The notes below the pieces were generated by a model. It searched no databases, was not told where the DNA came from, and saw only the letters and a program-made list of their open reading frames with translations. Made by a program: the position numbers and the translations under genes. Positions 38,117-46,881 of a stretch of 64,000 bases of DNA are shown piece by piece (positions within the stretch are counted from its first letter, which is position 1; each line of letters opens with the position of its first letter). Location: positions 248,001-312,000 of the forward strand of contig NZ_VOUX01000033.1 in assembly GCF_008011855.1 (NCBI RefSeq). The letters run 5' to 3'. Source of the stretch: Serratia bockelmannii. Its GTDB lineage: Bacteria; Pseudomonadota; Gammaproteobacteria; Enterobacterales; Enterobacteriaceae.

Positions 38117-39454
38117 TTACTCCGCCGCCTGCCCGGCGGCGAGGTACGTCGCCATTTCCGCCGACGGCACCATGCCGCCGCCGGTCGCCCACACCAGATG
38201 CGTCGCCTGCGCCAGGTGCTCGGCGCTAATGCCTTGCTCGCTGAGCGCCTTCGCATGGGCGGCAACGCGCCACGGTCCGGCCATGCCCGCCAACGCGGAC
38301 GGCTCCAGTTGGATATGCTCGTACCGGTCCAACAACCCGAGCAGCGCAAACATCTCTTCATCGCTGAGAGTGTAAAACGCGTTCAGCAGACGTTCCATCG
38401 CCCGGCCGACAAAGCCGGAGGCGCGCCCCACCGCCAGCCCGTCCGCCGCCGTGCGGTTGTCGATGCCGAGATCTTGCACCGCAATGCCGTCATGCAACCC
38501 GCTGTAGACGCCGAGCAGCATGCAGGGCGAATGGGTCGGTTCGGCAAAAATGCAGTGAACGTGATCGCCGAACGCCAGCTTGAGGCCAAAGGCCACACCG
38601 CCCGGCCCGCCGCCAACGCCGCACGGCAGATACACGAACAGCGGATGCTGCGCGTCCACCACAATGCCCTGTTCGGCAAATTGCCGCTTCAGGCGACCGC
38701 CGGCCACCGCGTAGCCGAGGAACAGGGTTTGCGAGTTTTCATCATCGATAAAGAAGCAACTCGGATCGTCCGCCGCCTGTTTGCGCCCTTGTTCGACCGC
38801 CACGCCGTAATCGTCGGCGTACTCCACCACCGTCACGCCATTTTCGCGCAGCTTCTGTTTTTTCCACTCTCGCGCATCCGCCGACATGTGCACGCTGACG
38901 TCAAACCCCAACCGGGCGCTGATGATGCCGATGGATAATCCCAGATTGCCGGTCGATCCGACGGCGATGCGGTACTGGCTGAAGAATTGACGGAACTCGT
39001 CGGAAAACAGCCGGGCGTAGTCGTCGCCGGTGTGCAGCAGCCCCGCCTCCAGCGCCAGCTTTTCCGCGTGCGTCAGCACCTCATAGATGCCGCCGCGCGC
39101 CTTGATTGAACCGGAAATCGGCAGATGGCTGTCCTTTTTCAACAGCAGGCGTCCGCCCAACGTCTGCCCATAGCGCCGATCCAACGCGAGCTGCATGGCA
39201 GGGATCGCCACCAGCTCGGATTCGATGATCCCCTTTGTGGGTTGGGTTTCCGGGAAGGCCGCGGCGAGATAAGGCGCGAAGCGCGCCAGGCGCTGCTCCG
39301 CGTCGGCGACGTCGGCGGCGGTCAACCCGACGTGGGGCAAGCCTGCGGCCAGCGTTGTCGCGCGTGGATTGAACCAGGTGATCGGCTCTAGCGCGACCAT
39401 GCGTTGCAACAGCGGATGCTGGGCGACCCACGATAGGATCTGTGATTTCTGCAT
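38117..39454 (-). CDS. dsdA: D-serine dehydratase (D-serine ammonia-lyase)
   Basis: The 445-residue PLP enzyme converts D-serine to pyruvate and ammonia. Family landmarks: [17 protein letters not shown], the Schiff-base lysine in [16 protein letters not shown], the phosphate cradle [12 protein letters not shown] and [17 protein letters not shown]. Length equals E. coli DsdA (442) within a few residues. Neither the D-serine permease gene dsdX nor the regulator gene dsdC is adjacent, in contrast to E. coli. It detoxifies or uses D-serine as a carbon and nitrogen source. Confidence 0.94.
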   Translation of the reverse strand: MQKSQILSWVAQHPLLQRMVALEPITWFNPRATTLAAGLPHVGLTAADVADAEQRLARFAPYLAAAFPETQPTKGIIESELVAIPAMQLALDRRYGQTLGGRLLLKKDSHLPISGSIKARGGIYEVLTHAEKLALEAGLLHTGDDYARLFSDEFRQFFSQYRIAVGSTGNLGLSIGIISARLGFDVSVHMSADAREWKKQKLRENGVTVVEYADDYGVAVEQGRKQAADDPSCFFIDDENSQTLFLGYAVAGGRLKRQFAEQGIVVDAQHPLFVYLPCGVGGGPGGVAFGLKLAFGDHVHCIFAEPTHSPCMLLGVYSGLHDGIAVQDLGIDNRTAADGLAVGRASGFVGRAMERLLNAFYTLSDEEMFALLGLLDRYEHIQLEPSALAGMAGPWRVAAHAKALSEQGISAEHLAQATHLVWATGGGMVPSAEMATYLAAGQAAE

Positions 39455-39563
39455 AAGTGTCCCTGACTGAGGTTGGCGTTGCCGTCACCTTGCCGCGAAC
39501 GCCGGCGGCTGACAAATGATAAATTCTGAGCTTGAGGTGCAATAGATTGATGCAAGTGCGACG

Positions 39564-40253
39564 TTAGCCGGCCGTCACGCCAAACAGCAGGCCGACGCCG
39601 GAAGAAACCGCCATCGCCAGTGCGCTCCAGATGAGGATGCGCGCCACGCCCGGCAAGATCGGCGCCCCGCCGGTTTTCGCGGCGATGCCGCCGAGAATGC
39701 CGAGGGAAATCAGCGCCGACGCCACCAGCGCCGGCCGCGTCCAGGCGACCGGTACCCACAGCGCCACCAGCAGAGGCAACAGCGCGCCGAGAGAGAAACT
39801 GAGGGCCGACGCCAACGCGGCCTGCAGCGGCCGGGCGCGGGTGGCAGAGGAAATGCCCAGCTCGTCGCGCGCGTGGGCCTCCAGCGCATCATGCGCCATC
39901 AGCTTTTCCGCCACCTGCCGGGCCAACGCCGGATCCAGACCGCGATGCACGTAGATTGACGTCAGTTCGCGAAACTCCCCCGGGTAGTCTTCAAGCAGTT
40001 CCGCCTGTTCCTCCGCCAGCGCGGCCTTTTCGGTATCCGCCTGCGATGAGACCGACACATACTCGCCGGTGGCCATCGACATTGCGCCGGCCACCCACCC
40101 GGCGACGCCGGCGATCATCAGCGCGGAATGCGAGGCGCTGGCCGCCGCGACGCCCAGCAGCAGGCTGGCCGTTGAAACGATGCCGTCGTTGGCGCCGAGC
40201 ACCGCCGCCCGCAGCCAGCCGATGCGTTCAATACTGTGCCGTTCTCGGTGCAT
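39564..40253 (-). CDS. VIT1/CCC1-family iron/manganese transporter
   Basis: The 229-residue membrane protein starts with a short cytoplasmic segment and the family signature GANDGIVSTASLLLGVAAAS, then GAMSMATGEYVSVSSQADTE, and has about five helices with a charged metal-binding loop (about residues 75-140) before two C-terminal hydrophobic pairs. Relatives move Fe2+ or Mn2+ out of the cytoplasm or into compartments. It stands alone. The metal cannot be told from the sequence. Confidence 0.9.
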   Translation of the reverse strand: MHRERHSIERIGWLRAAVLGANDGIVSTASLLLGVAAASASHSALMIAGVAGWVAGAMSMATGEYVSVSSQADTEKAALAEEQAELLEDYPGEFRELTSIYVHRGLDPALARQVAEKLMAHDALEAHARDELGISSATRARPLQAALASALSFSLGALLPLLVALWVPVAWTRPALVASALISLGILGGIAAKTGGAPILPGVARILIWSALAMAVSSGVGLLFGVTAG

Positions 40254-40280
40254 CCGTTCTCTCCCTCAGTGAGCGTTGCA

Positions 40281-40754
40281 CTACTCGCGCGCCGCCGCTT
40301 CCAACCCGGCGATGTCGATTTTGCCCATCAACAGCATCGCTTCCGTGACACGCCGCACGCGGGCGGCGTCGGGATCGTTCATCAACTCCGTCAGGCGCCG
40401 CGGCACAATTTGCCAGCACAGCCCCCAGCGATCGCGCAGCCAGCCGCACTGCTCCGCCTCGCCGCCCTCGCTCAACGCGCCCCACAGCCTGTCGACCTCC
40501 GCCTGATCGTCGCATTCCACCATCACGGAGAAGCTGTGATTGAACGGATCCAACGGCCCGGCTTCGATCGCCGCGTAGCGCTGGTCACCCAGCGTGAAGG
40601 AAGCCAGCTTCACGCTGCCGGCCGGGCCGCTCGGCGTATCCGCCGGCAGATCGGAAAACCAGTTCACGGACGAACCGGGGATCAACGAGACATAGCAATT
40701 CAGCGCCGCTTCCATGTCTTTTTCAAACCACAGATGTTGCGTAATTCTGGCCAT
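40281..40754 (-). CDS. VOC-family (PhnB-like) protein
   Basis: The 157-residue protein has the PhnB/3-demethylubiquinone-methyltransferase-like glyoxalase fold: ITQHLWFEKDMEAALNCYVSLIPGS at the N-terminus and CGWLRDRWGLCWQIVPRRL near the C-terminus. I start at ATG 40754, with AAGGAGG six bases upstream; longer frames extend into the neighbouring gene. It follows the ybaA gene by 11 bases, so they form a two-gene operon. The catalytic activity of this branch is not established. Confidence 0.87.
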   Translation of the reverse strand: MARITQHLWFEKDMEAALNCYVSLIPGSSVNWFSDLPADTPSGPAGSVKLASFTLGDQRYAAIEAGPLDPFNHSFSVMVECDDQAEVDRLWGALSEGGEAEQCGWLRDRWGLCWQIVPRRLTELMNDPDAARVRRVTEAMLLMGKIDIAGLEAAARE

Positions 40755-40765
40755 CTGTGCCTCCT

Positions 40766-41116
40766 TTACGCATCGAGGATCGGCGCGAAACCGCCGAAGA
40801 TCATGCGTTTGCCGTCGAACGGCATCTCGCCCAGCGCTTTCATGCGCGGGTCGTTCATCATTTTTTCGTTGGCGGCGTCGCGTACCGTCTTGGAGGGGTA
40901 CTCTATCCAACTGAACACCACCACTTCGTCTTCCTGGGCTTTCACCGCGCCGCGAAAGTCGGTAAGTTTGCCGTCGGGCACGTCATCGCCCCAACATTCC
41001 ACGATGCGCGTGGCGCCAAACTCTTTGAACAGCGGCGCCGCTGCGGCCGCCAACCGGTGATAGGCCTCCTTATTGGCGGCCGGTACCGCCACCACAAACC
41101 CGTCTACGTATTTCAT
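40766..41116 (-). CDS. ybaA: DUF1428 family protein, YbaA homologue
   Basis: The 116-residue protein matches E. coli YbaA nearly throughout: [13 protein letters not shown] at the start, [40 protein letters not shown] and [13 protein letters not shown] near the end. DUF1428 adopts a dimeric alpha/beta-barrel-like ferredoxin fold; the role is unknown. The start at 41116 follows a GAGGAT-type site. It is the first gene of the operon with the VOC gene. Confidence 0.92.
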   Translation of the reverse strand: MKYVDGFVVAVPAANKEAYHRLAAAAAPLFKEFGATRIVECWGDDVPDGKLTDFRGAVKAQEDEVVVFSWIEYPSKTVRDAANEKMMNDPRMKALGEMPFDGKRMIFGGFAPILDA

Positions 41117-41154
41117 CCTGGTATCCTCTTGTCTGATTAAGGACCGTCGGTTCA

Positions 41155-41176
41155 GCACGGGCGACGTTGCCCGTGC
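41155..41176. other. Stable hairpin between ybaA and the GGDEF gene
   Basis: GCACGGGC, six bases, GCCCGTGC is a perfect 8-bp inverted repeat. It lies just past the stop of the diguanylate cyclase gene on the minus strand, with no T-run, so it may stabilise that 3' end. Confidence 0.4.
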
Positions 41177-41187
41177 CTCCTACCAGT

Positions 41188-42642
41188 TTAGACGGCGGGC
41201 GTGTGGCTCGGATCGTTGGGCGGGTAAGATTCCGGCGTGGCAACCCGGTTACGGCCGGCATTTTTCGCTTTGTATACCGCCAGGTCCGCCAGTTTGAGCA
41301 GGTCGGCCAGGCTATGGCCGGAACCGCCTGGGCAGGTCACCATGCCAATGCTGACGGTGATCTGCAGCGGATGGCCGGCCGGCATGGTGATCGATTCCGC
41401 CTCAATGCGTTGCCGCAGCCGTTCGGCCAACTGCAACCCCTGCTGCGGCTGGCCGAGCGTCGAGACGATGGCGAACTCTTCGCCGCCCATGCGGCCGAAC
41501 AGATCGTTGACGTTCAGATCGGTGGCGATGGCGCGGGTAAACGCCATCAACGCCTGATCGCCACCGTCGTGGCCGAAACGATCATTAATCGATTTGAAAT
41601 AGTCGATATCGAGCATCATGACGCACACCAGCTCACCCTTTTGGTCAATCACCCGCTCGCCGCGCTGCATAAACGCATTGCGCGTCAGCACGTGGGTCAG
41701 CGCATCGTGATTCGCCACGTGCTCCAACGTGCGCAGCAGCGCGTTGCGCGCATAGTTCATGCTGGCCACCGCGATGGGCCCCAGCGCCAGCAACGCGATG
41801 CCCAAGCGCATCGATACCGCGTTCTGCGGCACCTTCATGTCGAGCGTCGTGCTAAGCAACCCGAAATCGATCGCCAGATGGCACCACAGCACATAGGCCA
41901 GCACCGCGATCATGGTGCTGAACAGCGAAAAGGACATCGCCAGCCACAGCAGCACCGGCATCGGGAAGATCACCGCGCCGGGGCCGCCGATCAGCACGCT
42001 GCAGACCGCCGCCAGCGCCAGCAGCGCTAACACCACCAGTTTTTGCCCCGCAATCGGCCACTGGCTGCGCTGCGTCACCATGTTGCAGGACGCGCGCAGC
42101 CTATGCCGCCAATCGGCGGGAAACGCCAGAATGAACGGCATCAGCGTGACGTAGTTGGTAAATTCAGAAGAGAACCACAGCACCAGCGAGGTCAAATAGG
42201 GCCGGCCGAACAGCCACTGCGAGGCCCCCGCGCCCACAACGCCGGTAGCGGCAGCAGCGGCCAGACAGATACCGAACAAATACATGCTGGAAGCGCCACG
42301 CTGCAGCGTACGCGCCGGCGGCGGCAGGCGCATGAACAACAGATACCCTACCACTACGCCGATCAGATTGGCGGCGTTCAGCAACAGCGCCTTTTCCAGC
42401 AAGCTGCCGGTCAGCAGATCCGCCGCCAGATACCCCAACACCGCCATGCTCCAACCGGCGCGCGTGGCCCACTGCGGGCGGCGCACCAGAACGGCCAGCA
42501 GTACGGCGTTTGCCGGCCAGAATACCGCCAAAAATCCGACGGGACGGCTCACGATGCCCAACAAGCAAACCGCGAACACCAACAAAAAAACGGTGAGTGC
42601 GGGCCAGATTTTACGGGTATCGGACAACGAAGTGGTTTGCAT
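41188..42642 (-). CDS. Membrane-bound diguanylate cyclase with MASE1 sensor domain
   Basis: The protein (484 residues from ATG 42642, or 503 from ATG 42699; neither has a clear ribosome site) has an N-terminal MASE1-type region of about eight to ten helices (KIWPALTVFLLVFAVCLLG … LGIALLALGPIAVA) followed by a GGDEF domain from about residue 310. The active-site loop reads GRMGGEEFAI, the functional GGEEF form, with the metal-binding block MMLDIDYFKSINDRFGHDGGD intact, so it should make cyclic di-GMP from two GTP. No inhibitory RxxD site is obvious. There is no EAL partner nearby. The signal sensed by MASE1 is unknown. Confidence 0.9.
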   Translation of the reverse strand: MQTTSLSDTRKIWPALTVFLLVFAVCLLGIVSRPVGFLAVFWPANAVLLAVLVRRPQWATRAGWSMAVLGYLAADLLTGSLLEKALLLNAANLIGVVVGYLLFMRLPPPARTLQRGASSMYLFGICLAAAAATGVVGAGASQWLFGRPYLTSLVLWFSSEFTNYVTLMPFILAFPADWRHRLRASCNMVTQRSQWPIAGQKLVVLALLALAAVCSVLIGGPGAVIFPMPVLLWLAMSFSLFSTMIAVLAYVLWCHLAIDFGLLSTTLDMKVPQNAVSMRLGIALLALGPIAVASMNYARNALLRTLEHVANHDALTHVLTRNAFMQRGERVIDQKGELVCVMMLDIDYFKSINDRFGHDGGDQALMAFTRAIATDLNVNDLFGRMGGEEFAIVSTLGQPQQGLQLAERLRQRIEAESITMPAGHPLQITVSIGMVTCPGGSGHSLADLLKLADLAVYKAKNAGRNRVATPESYPPNDPSHTPAV

Positions 42643-42699
42643 CTTGGATCCAGAGACTTGCGCCAGCATAAAGTGACCGTCTTTTCGTGTCACAACCAT

Positions 42700-42948
42700 C
42701 GACGGTGAGGAGAGTATAAACGGCCGATCCGCCTATTATTGCCAGTTTTGCCGGCCCAGACACCTGTTTATTCATCTAGGAAAAATATATTTGTGTATCA
42801 ATATATTGACGACACCACCCTTCTAACGCAGAAACTGCTGAATTGGGCGCCTCACTTTTAACATCCCGAGCTCCGGGTGGCCCGTTACCCGCAATAAACG
42901 CCGCCTTTTCCCTAAAAAGCAAAATAAGATTGGGCAATTCACCCCACG
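42700..42948. other. Non-coding stretch upstream of the GGDEF gene
   Basis: About 250 bases without a convincing gene. The only structure seen is an AT-rich tract at about 42784-42807 with the inverted repeat AATATAT / ATATATT, which may be part of the diguanylate cyclase promoter. Confidence 0.3.
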
Positions 42949-43410
42949 TCAAAGCGCCTTGCGGTACATCACAAAACCGGGGCGCTCTGCCACCCGATCA
43001 TACAGCCGCATGGCGGTCTGGTTGGTTTCGTGGGTATTCCAGTAAACTCGCGGCAACCCCAACTGCTGCGCACGCTCATAGACCGCCGCGATCAGCGCCC
43101 TCGCCACCCCTTTGCCGCGCATCGCCTCCGCGGTAAACAGATCCTGCAGATAGCAATTTGGCTGAAGTTGAGAGGTGCTGCGGTGGAGGATATAGTGCGT
43201 CAACCCCACCACCTGGCCCTGATGTTCCGCGACCAGCGCAAACATCGGTTCGTAGGCGTCGAGAAAGCGTCGCCAGGTGGCCTGCGTCACGTCGTCCGGC
43301 AGCGCCGTTCCCCCCTCACGGCCGTAAAATGCGTTATACCCTTGCCACAGCGCCAGCCAGGCGGTGTAATCCCGCGCTTCCAGCGACCTGACCACGATGC
43401 TTTCGCTCAT
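42949..43410 (-). CDS. GNAT-family N-acetyltransferase
   Basis: The 153-residue protein has the GNAT acetyl-CoA-binding motif A LQDLFTAEAMRGKGVARALIAAV followed by VYWNTHETNQTAMRLYDRVAE, typical of the branch that includes small-molecule acetyltransferases. ATG 43410 has AGAGGA upstream; a start 14 codons earlier reads through a low-similarity leader. Substrate unknown. Confidence 0.88.
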   Translation of the reverse strand: MSESIVVRSLEARDYTAWLALWQGYNAFYGREGGTALPDDVTQATWRRFLDAYEPMFALVAEHQGQVVGLTHYILHRSTSQLQPNCYLQDLFTAEAMRGKGVARALIAAVYERAQQLGLPRVYWNTHETNQTAMRLYDRVAERPGFVMYRKAL

Positions 43411-43465
43411 GATGTCCTCTTCGATGATGTCAAAATGCCCCGCCTCCAGCATAGAACAGCGAACG

Positions 43466-43656
43466 TCAGCGTGCAGGCGGCGGCATCACACCGGCGAGAA
43501 AATCCAGCCGCGCGCGGTTGAACAACACCGGCCACTGCAGCGGCACGAAGTGGCTGACGCCCGGCAGCGTAACCAGACGGGCGCCGGGGATGCTGTCGCT
43601 CAGGTAGGCGGCATGCCCTGCGCGGCAAAGTGGGTCAAATCGTCGTCGGTTTGCAT
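43466..43656 (-). pseudogene. Decayed alpha/beta hydrolase, C-terminal remnant
   Basis: On the minus strand the frame …AYLSDSIPGARLVTLPGVSHFVPLQWP… to the stop at 43466 is a typical C-terminal end of an alpha/beta hydrolase, with the catalytic histidine in GVSHF. Just upstream, in a different frame, MQTDDDLTHFAAQGM from ATG 43656 looks like the residues that should precede it (acid-loop region). The two pieces are separated by a one-base shift, and nothing further upstream resembles the missing N-terminal two thirds. I therefore call it a gene remnant with a deletion and a frameshift. Confidence 0.6.
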
Positions 43657-43785
43657 CTTTCCCTCCTCGTTCGCCGCCGTTGTGCGCCGAAACGTTATCA
43701 AAGGAGTATAGATTGCACCGGTGAGCGGTGCCGTTCGCTTTCCCGACATATACTTAAAGGAGGAATCGCAATGGAGGACGGTGAG

Positions 43786-43953
43786 ATGAAGAAGATAATT
43801 CTCGTGTTTTTGATGCTAATGCTGAGCGGTTGTATCGGCGGAGGCGGCGGCCCATCGAATGCGCCTTCGGCATCGCCGAATGAACCTTACACCTGCACCA
43901 AATCCAGCGCCAACAGCGACTGCTCGCAATCGGTGGAACCGTCGATGTACTAG
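43786..43953 (+). CDS. Small lipoprotein of unknown function
   Basis: The 55-residue product starts MKKIILVFLMLMLSGC, a compact lipoprotein signal with lipobox LMLSGC, followed by a Gly/Ser/Pro-rich and Cys-containing tail (four cysteines in total). GGAGG lies 8 bases before ATG 43786. An in-frame ATG at 43771 with its own AAAGGAGG would add MEDGE before the signal, which is unusual, so I prefer the shorter form. The mature protein is only about 39 residues. No family recognised. Confidence 0.7.
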   Translation: MKKIILVFLMLMLSGCIGGGGGPSNAPSASPNEPYTCTKSSANSDCSQSVEPSMY

Positions 43954-43961
43954 CCACGTTC

Positions 43962-43987
43962 GGCGGGCCGTCACTTAACGGCCCGCC
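43962..43987. terminator. Hairpin between convergent lipoprotein and MscS-type genes
   Basis: GGCGGGCCGT, a 6-base loop and ACGGCCCGCC form a 10-bp stem between the two stop codons. No T-run follows on either strand, so it may act as a bidirectional 3' stem. Confidence 0.45.
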
Positions 43988-44001
43988 GCCTCAGGGCTGG
44001 A

Positions 44002-46452
44002 TTAGGAGGAATGTTCCTCTTCGTTGGCCTGATACCGCGTCGCCTGCTGTTTCATAAACACCACTTCTTGCGGGCTGGACAGGCTCACTTCCTGCGCGCG
44101 CAGCAGCTTGAGGATATTGAACAGCAGTTCGCTCTTGGTGGCGCCGACCATGCGCGGGCTCGGCACGTAGCCAGTCACGCTCAGGATAATACCGTCCGGC
44201 CCCAGCTGGCTAAAGCGCACATAAGGTGCCGGCGTCTCCAGAATGGTTTCGTACTCGTTATAGGCGCTGAGCAAGATATTGCGCACCTGCTCCGGATCGA
44301 TCGAGGTCGGGAACGTCAGCGCGATGGTCACTACCCCTTGCGCGTTGCCCATGGTGGCGTTGCGCACGTTCTGCGAGATCAGCTGCGAGTTCGGTACGAT
44401 CATGGTGGAACGGTCGCTGAGCTGGATTTCAGTGGCGCGCACGTTGATGCGCCGCACGTCGCCTTCCACGCCGCCGATGCCGATCATATCCCCGACCTTC
44501 ACCGGGCGCTCGGTTAGCAGGATCAGGCCGGAAATAAAGTTCTTCACGATCTCCTGTAAACCGAAACCAATACCGACCGACAAGGCGCTGACGATCCACG
44601 CCAGGTTGCTCCACTGGATGCCGAGCGCCGCCAGGGTGATCAGAATCACCAGCACATAACCGATATTGCTGAACAGCGTCACCAGCGAGGCCCGGATGCC
44701 GACGTCCGAAATGGTTTTCGGCAGCAGCTCAGAGCCCAGCCAGCGCCGCACCGCGCGCAGAATGTAGATACCGATCGCCAGACAGATCACGGCGTTGAGC
44801 AGGTTGCCGGGCACGATGTTGAAACGCTGCAAGCCTTCGCCGGTCAGGATCGAGACGATTTTCTCCATCAGCGAGCCTGGCGTGGTGCTGCCGAACGAGC
44901 CGTTGAACAACGCGACGATCATCAACAGCAACAGCGAACATTTGGCCAGCGCGGTGGTGATGATCGCCACCTGCTCCAGATGGCGATCCTTGAAGCTGAG
45001 CGTTTTCTTCAGCATCTTGCCGCTGACGGTCTGCGGCGAAAACAGCGCGGCGCACAGGTCAGTGGCGAACAACACCATGAAGTAGAACGCCATCAGCACC
45101 AGCACCACCCAGATCAGCTGGTAGGTCAGGAAGCGGGCGAAGGCGATGTAACCCACAAGCAAGGAAAGCAGGATCACCACCGAACACACCAGGGTGACGA
45201 TATGCACCAGCCCGCCGACCAGCGTGCGTTTTTCCAGGTGCGCGCCCTGCTGCTCCAGACGGCGACGAATGCGCTGGCCGCGCAGCGGCGCCGCCAGCAG
45301 CACCATGCCGATCAATCCCGCTACCAGGCCGTTGCCGAAGATGGTGGTGGCCAATGAGGCGCTGACGACGTTGTTGATCAGCTCAACGGTGCCGAACGCC
45401 AGCGCCAGACCGGCCAGCAGCGGCGAGAAGTAACGCAGCCCGGCGGCCACTTCATTGTCCAGCGAAGCCAAACGCCACGACGGACGATTCAGCGACAGCG
45501 CCGCACGCCCCAGCCCGGCGATCAGCGCGCAGAAAATCCCCAGACGGTTAAAGCCTTCGGCGAAGTCTTCCAGCATCACCGGCAGCGGCTGCACGCGGAT
45601 AAAAACGTAATACAGCAAATTCAGCGCGATCGAGGTAGTGAACACCGTCACGGCCACGGTGATGATCGCCATAAAGCTGCGGCGCAGGCGCCCGTCCGGC
45701 AGGAAGCGAATGCTGACCCAGGCGAGGAAACGCTCGGACAAATAGCGCCCCCAGGACCAGACGATCACCGCCAGCGCCAGCAACGCCAGCGTGCCGTAAC
45801 GCCATTCGTCCTGCCAACTGGCGTCCCAGGCCGCTTTCATCTCGGCGTTGAACTGGTCCAGCCGCTGCACGTCATCCGCTGACGGCTGCACCACCGGCGT
45901 CCAGAATTTGACGCCCAAAATGCTGCCGGTGTTCAGCGCCAGTTGGGTTTTAAACGCTACCCGGCGCAGATCGCTGATCTGCTGCCCCAGGTCGAAAGCG
46001 CTGGTCTTGATGGCCTGCGCGCGTTTTACCGCATCGTCCAGCTGCTTCTTGCTGCTGTTCAGCGCATTACGCTGCTGGGCGACAGCCGGGGTTTCCGGCA
46101 GCGCGCCGGCCGCCGGGGCCGGCCCCAGCACGTCCAGCTGTGCCTGCAGTTTTTCCTGCAGCGGCTGCAGATCGGCAGACAATTTATCCATGCTGGCGAC
46201 CAGATCGTCGGTCGCCAGCCGCAGCTTGCTGAGCTGGGTGTCGGTGGTAGCCTTTGAAACCAGCTGCTTCATGCTGTCCAACTGCTTTTGCGCGGCTTTC
46301 AGCTGCGTAGCGGGATCGGGCGCGCTTTCGGCGGTGGGATCATCCTGGGGGGCGGCGACGGCGCCGAGCGGCGTCAGCTGCAAACCCAACAGCAATAACA
46401 ACAACAGCAGGAACGAACGGGGCTTTAACATAAATTCAGTGCTCAGCATCAT
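44002..46452 (-). CDS. MscS-family mechanosensitive channel with DUF3772 domain
   Basis: The 816-residue inner-membrane protein has a signal peptide, a periplasmic coiled region (about residues 40-170, Gln/Lys/Asp-rich, DUF3772), many helices, and the MscS pore/vestibule core near residues 560-760: WIVSALSVGIGFGLQEIVKNFISGLILL is the pore-lining TM3 and the beta domain follows. It should open on membrane tension and release solutes on hypo-osmotic shock. The size matches the large MscS paralogues (MscK/YbiO type). An alternative start seven codons downstream is possible. Confidence 0.9.
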   Translation of the reverse strand: MMLSTEFMLKPRSFLLLLLLLLGLQLTPLGAVAAPQDDPTAESAPDPATQLKAAQKQLDSMKQLVSKATTDTQLSKLRLATDDLVASMDKLSADLQPLQEKLQAQLDVLGPAPAAGALPETPAVAQQRNALNSSKKQLDDAVKRAQAIKTSAFDLGQQISDLRRVAFKTQLALNTGSILGVKFWTPVVQPSADDVQRLDQFNAEMKAAWDASWQDEWRYGTLALLALAVIVWSWGRYLSERFLAWVSIRFLPDGRLRRSFMAIITVAVTVFTTSIALNLLYYVFIRVQPLPVMLEDFAEGFNRLGIFCALIAGLGRAALSLNRPSWRLASLDNEVAAGLRYFSPLLAGLALAFGTVELINNVVSASLATTIFGNGLVAGLIGMVLLAAPLRGQRIRRRLEQQGAHLEKRTLVGGLVHIVTLVCSVVILLSLLVGYIAFARFLTYQLIWVVLVLMAFYFMVLFATDLCAALFSPQTVSGKMLKKTLSFKDRHLEQVAIITTALAKCSLLLLMIVALFNGSFGSTTPGSLMEKIVSILTGEGLQRFNIVPGNLLNAVICLAIGIYILRAVRRWLGSELLPKTISDVGIRASLVTLFSNIGYVLVILITLAALGIQWSNLAWIVSALSVGIGFGLQEIVKNFISGLILLTERPVKVGDMIGIGGVEGDVRRINVRATEIQLSDRSTMIVPNSQLISQNVRNATMGNAQGVVTIALTFPTSIDPEQVRNILLSAYNEYETILETPAPYVRFSQLGPDGIILSVTGYVPSPRMVGATKSELLFNILKLLRAQEVSLSSPQEVVFMKQQATRYQANEEEHSS

Positions 46453-46637
46453 TATCTGATAGACAGACGAAAAGGCGGCGGATGAACCGTCGCTTAACCA
46501 TAAACGCTAATTATAATAGCTGCTTAATGTCGGCCGAAATACAGTAATTATTCCCATTGTGTGCCACGCGCCCGTGCTCGCCTTAGCCTGCTGATTATTC
46601 AGGCGCTTTTACACTGGCGATACGGCATAAAGCGCTC

Positions 46638-46643
46638 TATACT
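46638..46643 (+). promoter_or_regulatory. Probable -10 element of the ABC-F leader transcript
   Basis: TATACT lies 43 bases upstream of the leader ORF. The -35 region is weak by eye (CTGGCG/TGGCGA at the right distance). A start near 46650 would give a transcript of about 36 nt before the leader ORF. Confidence 0.4.
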
Positions 46644-46685
46644 CCAGCCACCGATTAACCTGCAACCAATAAAAGGAGACTTACT

Positions 46686-46769
46686 ATGCTGACGTGTGAA
46701 TTGGTTTTTCACTCACACTTCTTTGGTAATCGTCGCCGCTCAAGCATTACCGGTATCGTGCTGCGATAA
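46686..46769 (+). CDS. Leader peptide upstream of the ABC-F gene, 27 residues
   Basis: A short frame with a good ribosome site (AAGGAG, 7 bases from ATG) begins MLTCELVFHSHFFGNRRR and ends ITGIVLR. It stops 112 bases before the ABC-F start, and its last third lies inside a long stem-loop (46739-46780). Antibiotic-resistance ABC-F genes in other bacteria are commonly induced by ribosome stalling on such leaders. The aromatic/His-rich middle and the three arginines could be the stalling segment. I infer a cis-acting leader; a stand-alone small protein is possible. Confidence 0.55.
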   Translation: MLTCELVFHSHFFGNRRRSSITGIVLR

Positions 46770-46863
46770 CCCAGCTTGAGCGAAGCTTACTAAAATCCAG
46801 GATCTTCCCTCCGGCTTACCGGGTTGTCGTCAGCGATGTTTGACGATAGGCATTGTCATGCCT
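46739..46863 (+). promoter_or_regulatory. Leader RNA hairpins between the leader ORF and the ABC-F gene
   Basis: Three perfect or near-perfect stems follow in order: CTCAAGC/GCTTGAG (46739-46780), enclosing GGTATCG/CGATAACC; TCGTCA/TGACGA (46827-46846); and AGGCAT/ATGCCT (46848-46863), the last ending 18 bases before the ABC-F ATG. GCTTGAG could also pair locally (GCTT/AAGC, 46774-46786). The first stem overlaps the end of the leader ORF, so a stalled ribosome would change which stems form. Confidence 0.5.
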
Positions 46864-46881
46864 GTAACTCTTGAGTAAGCA

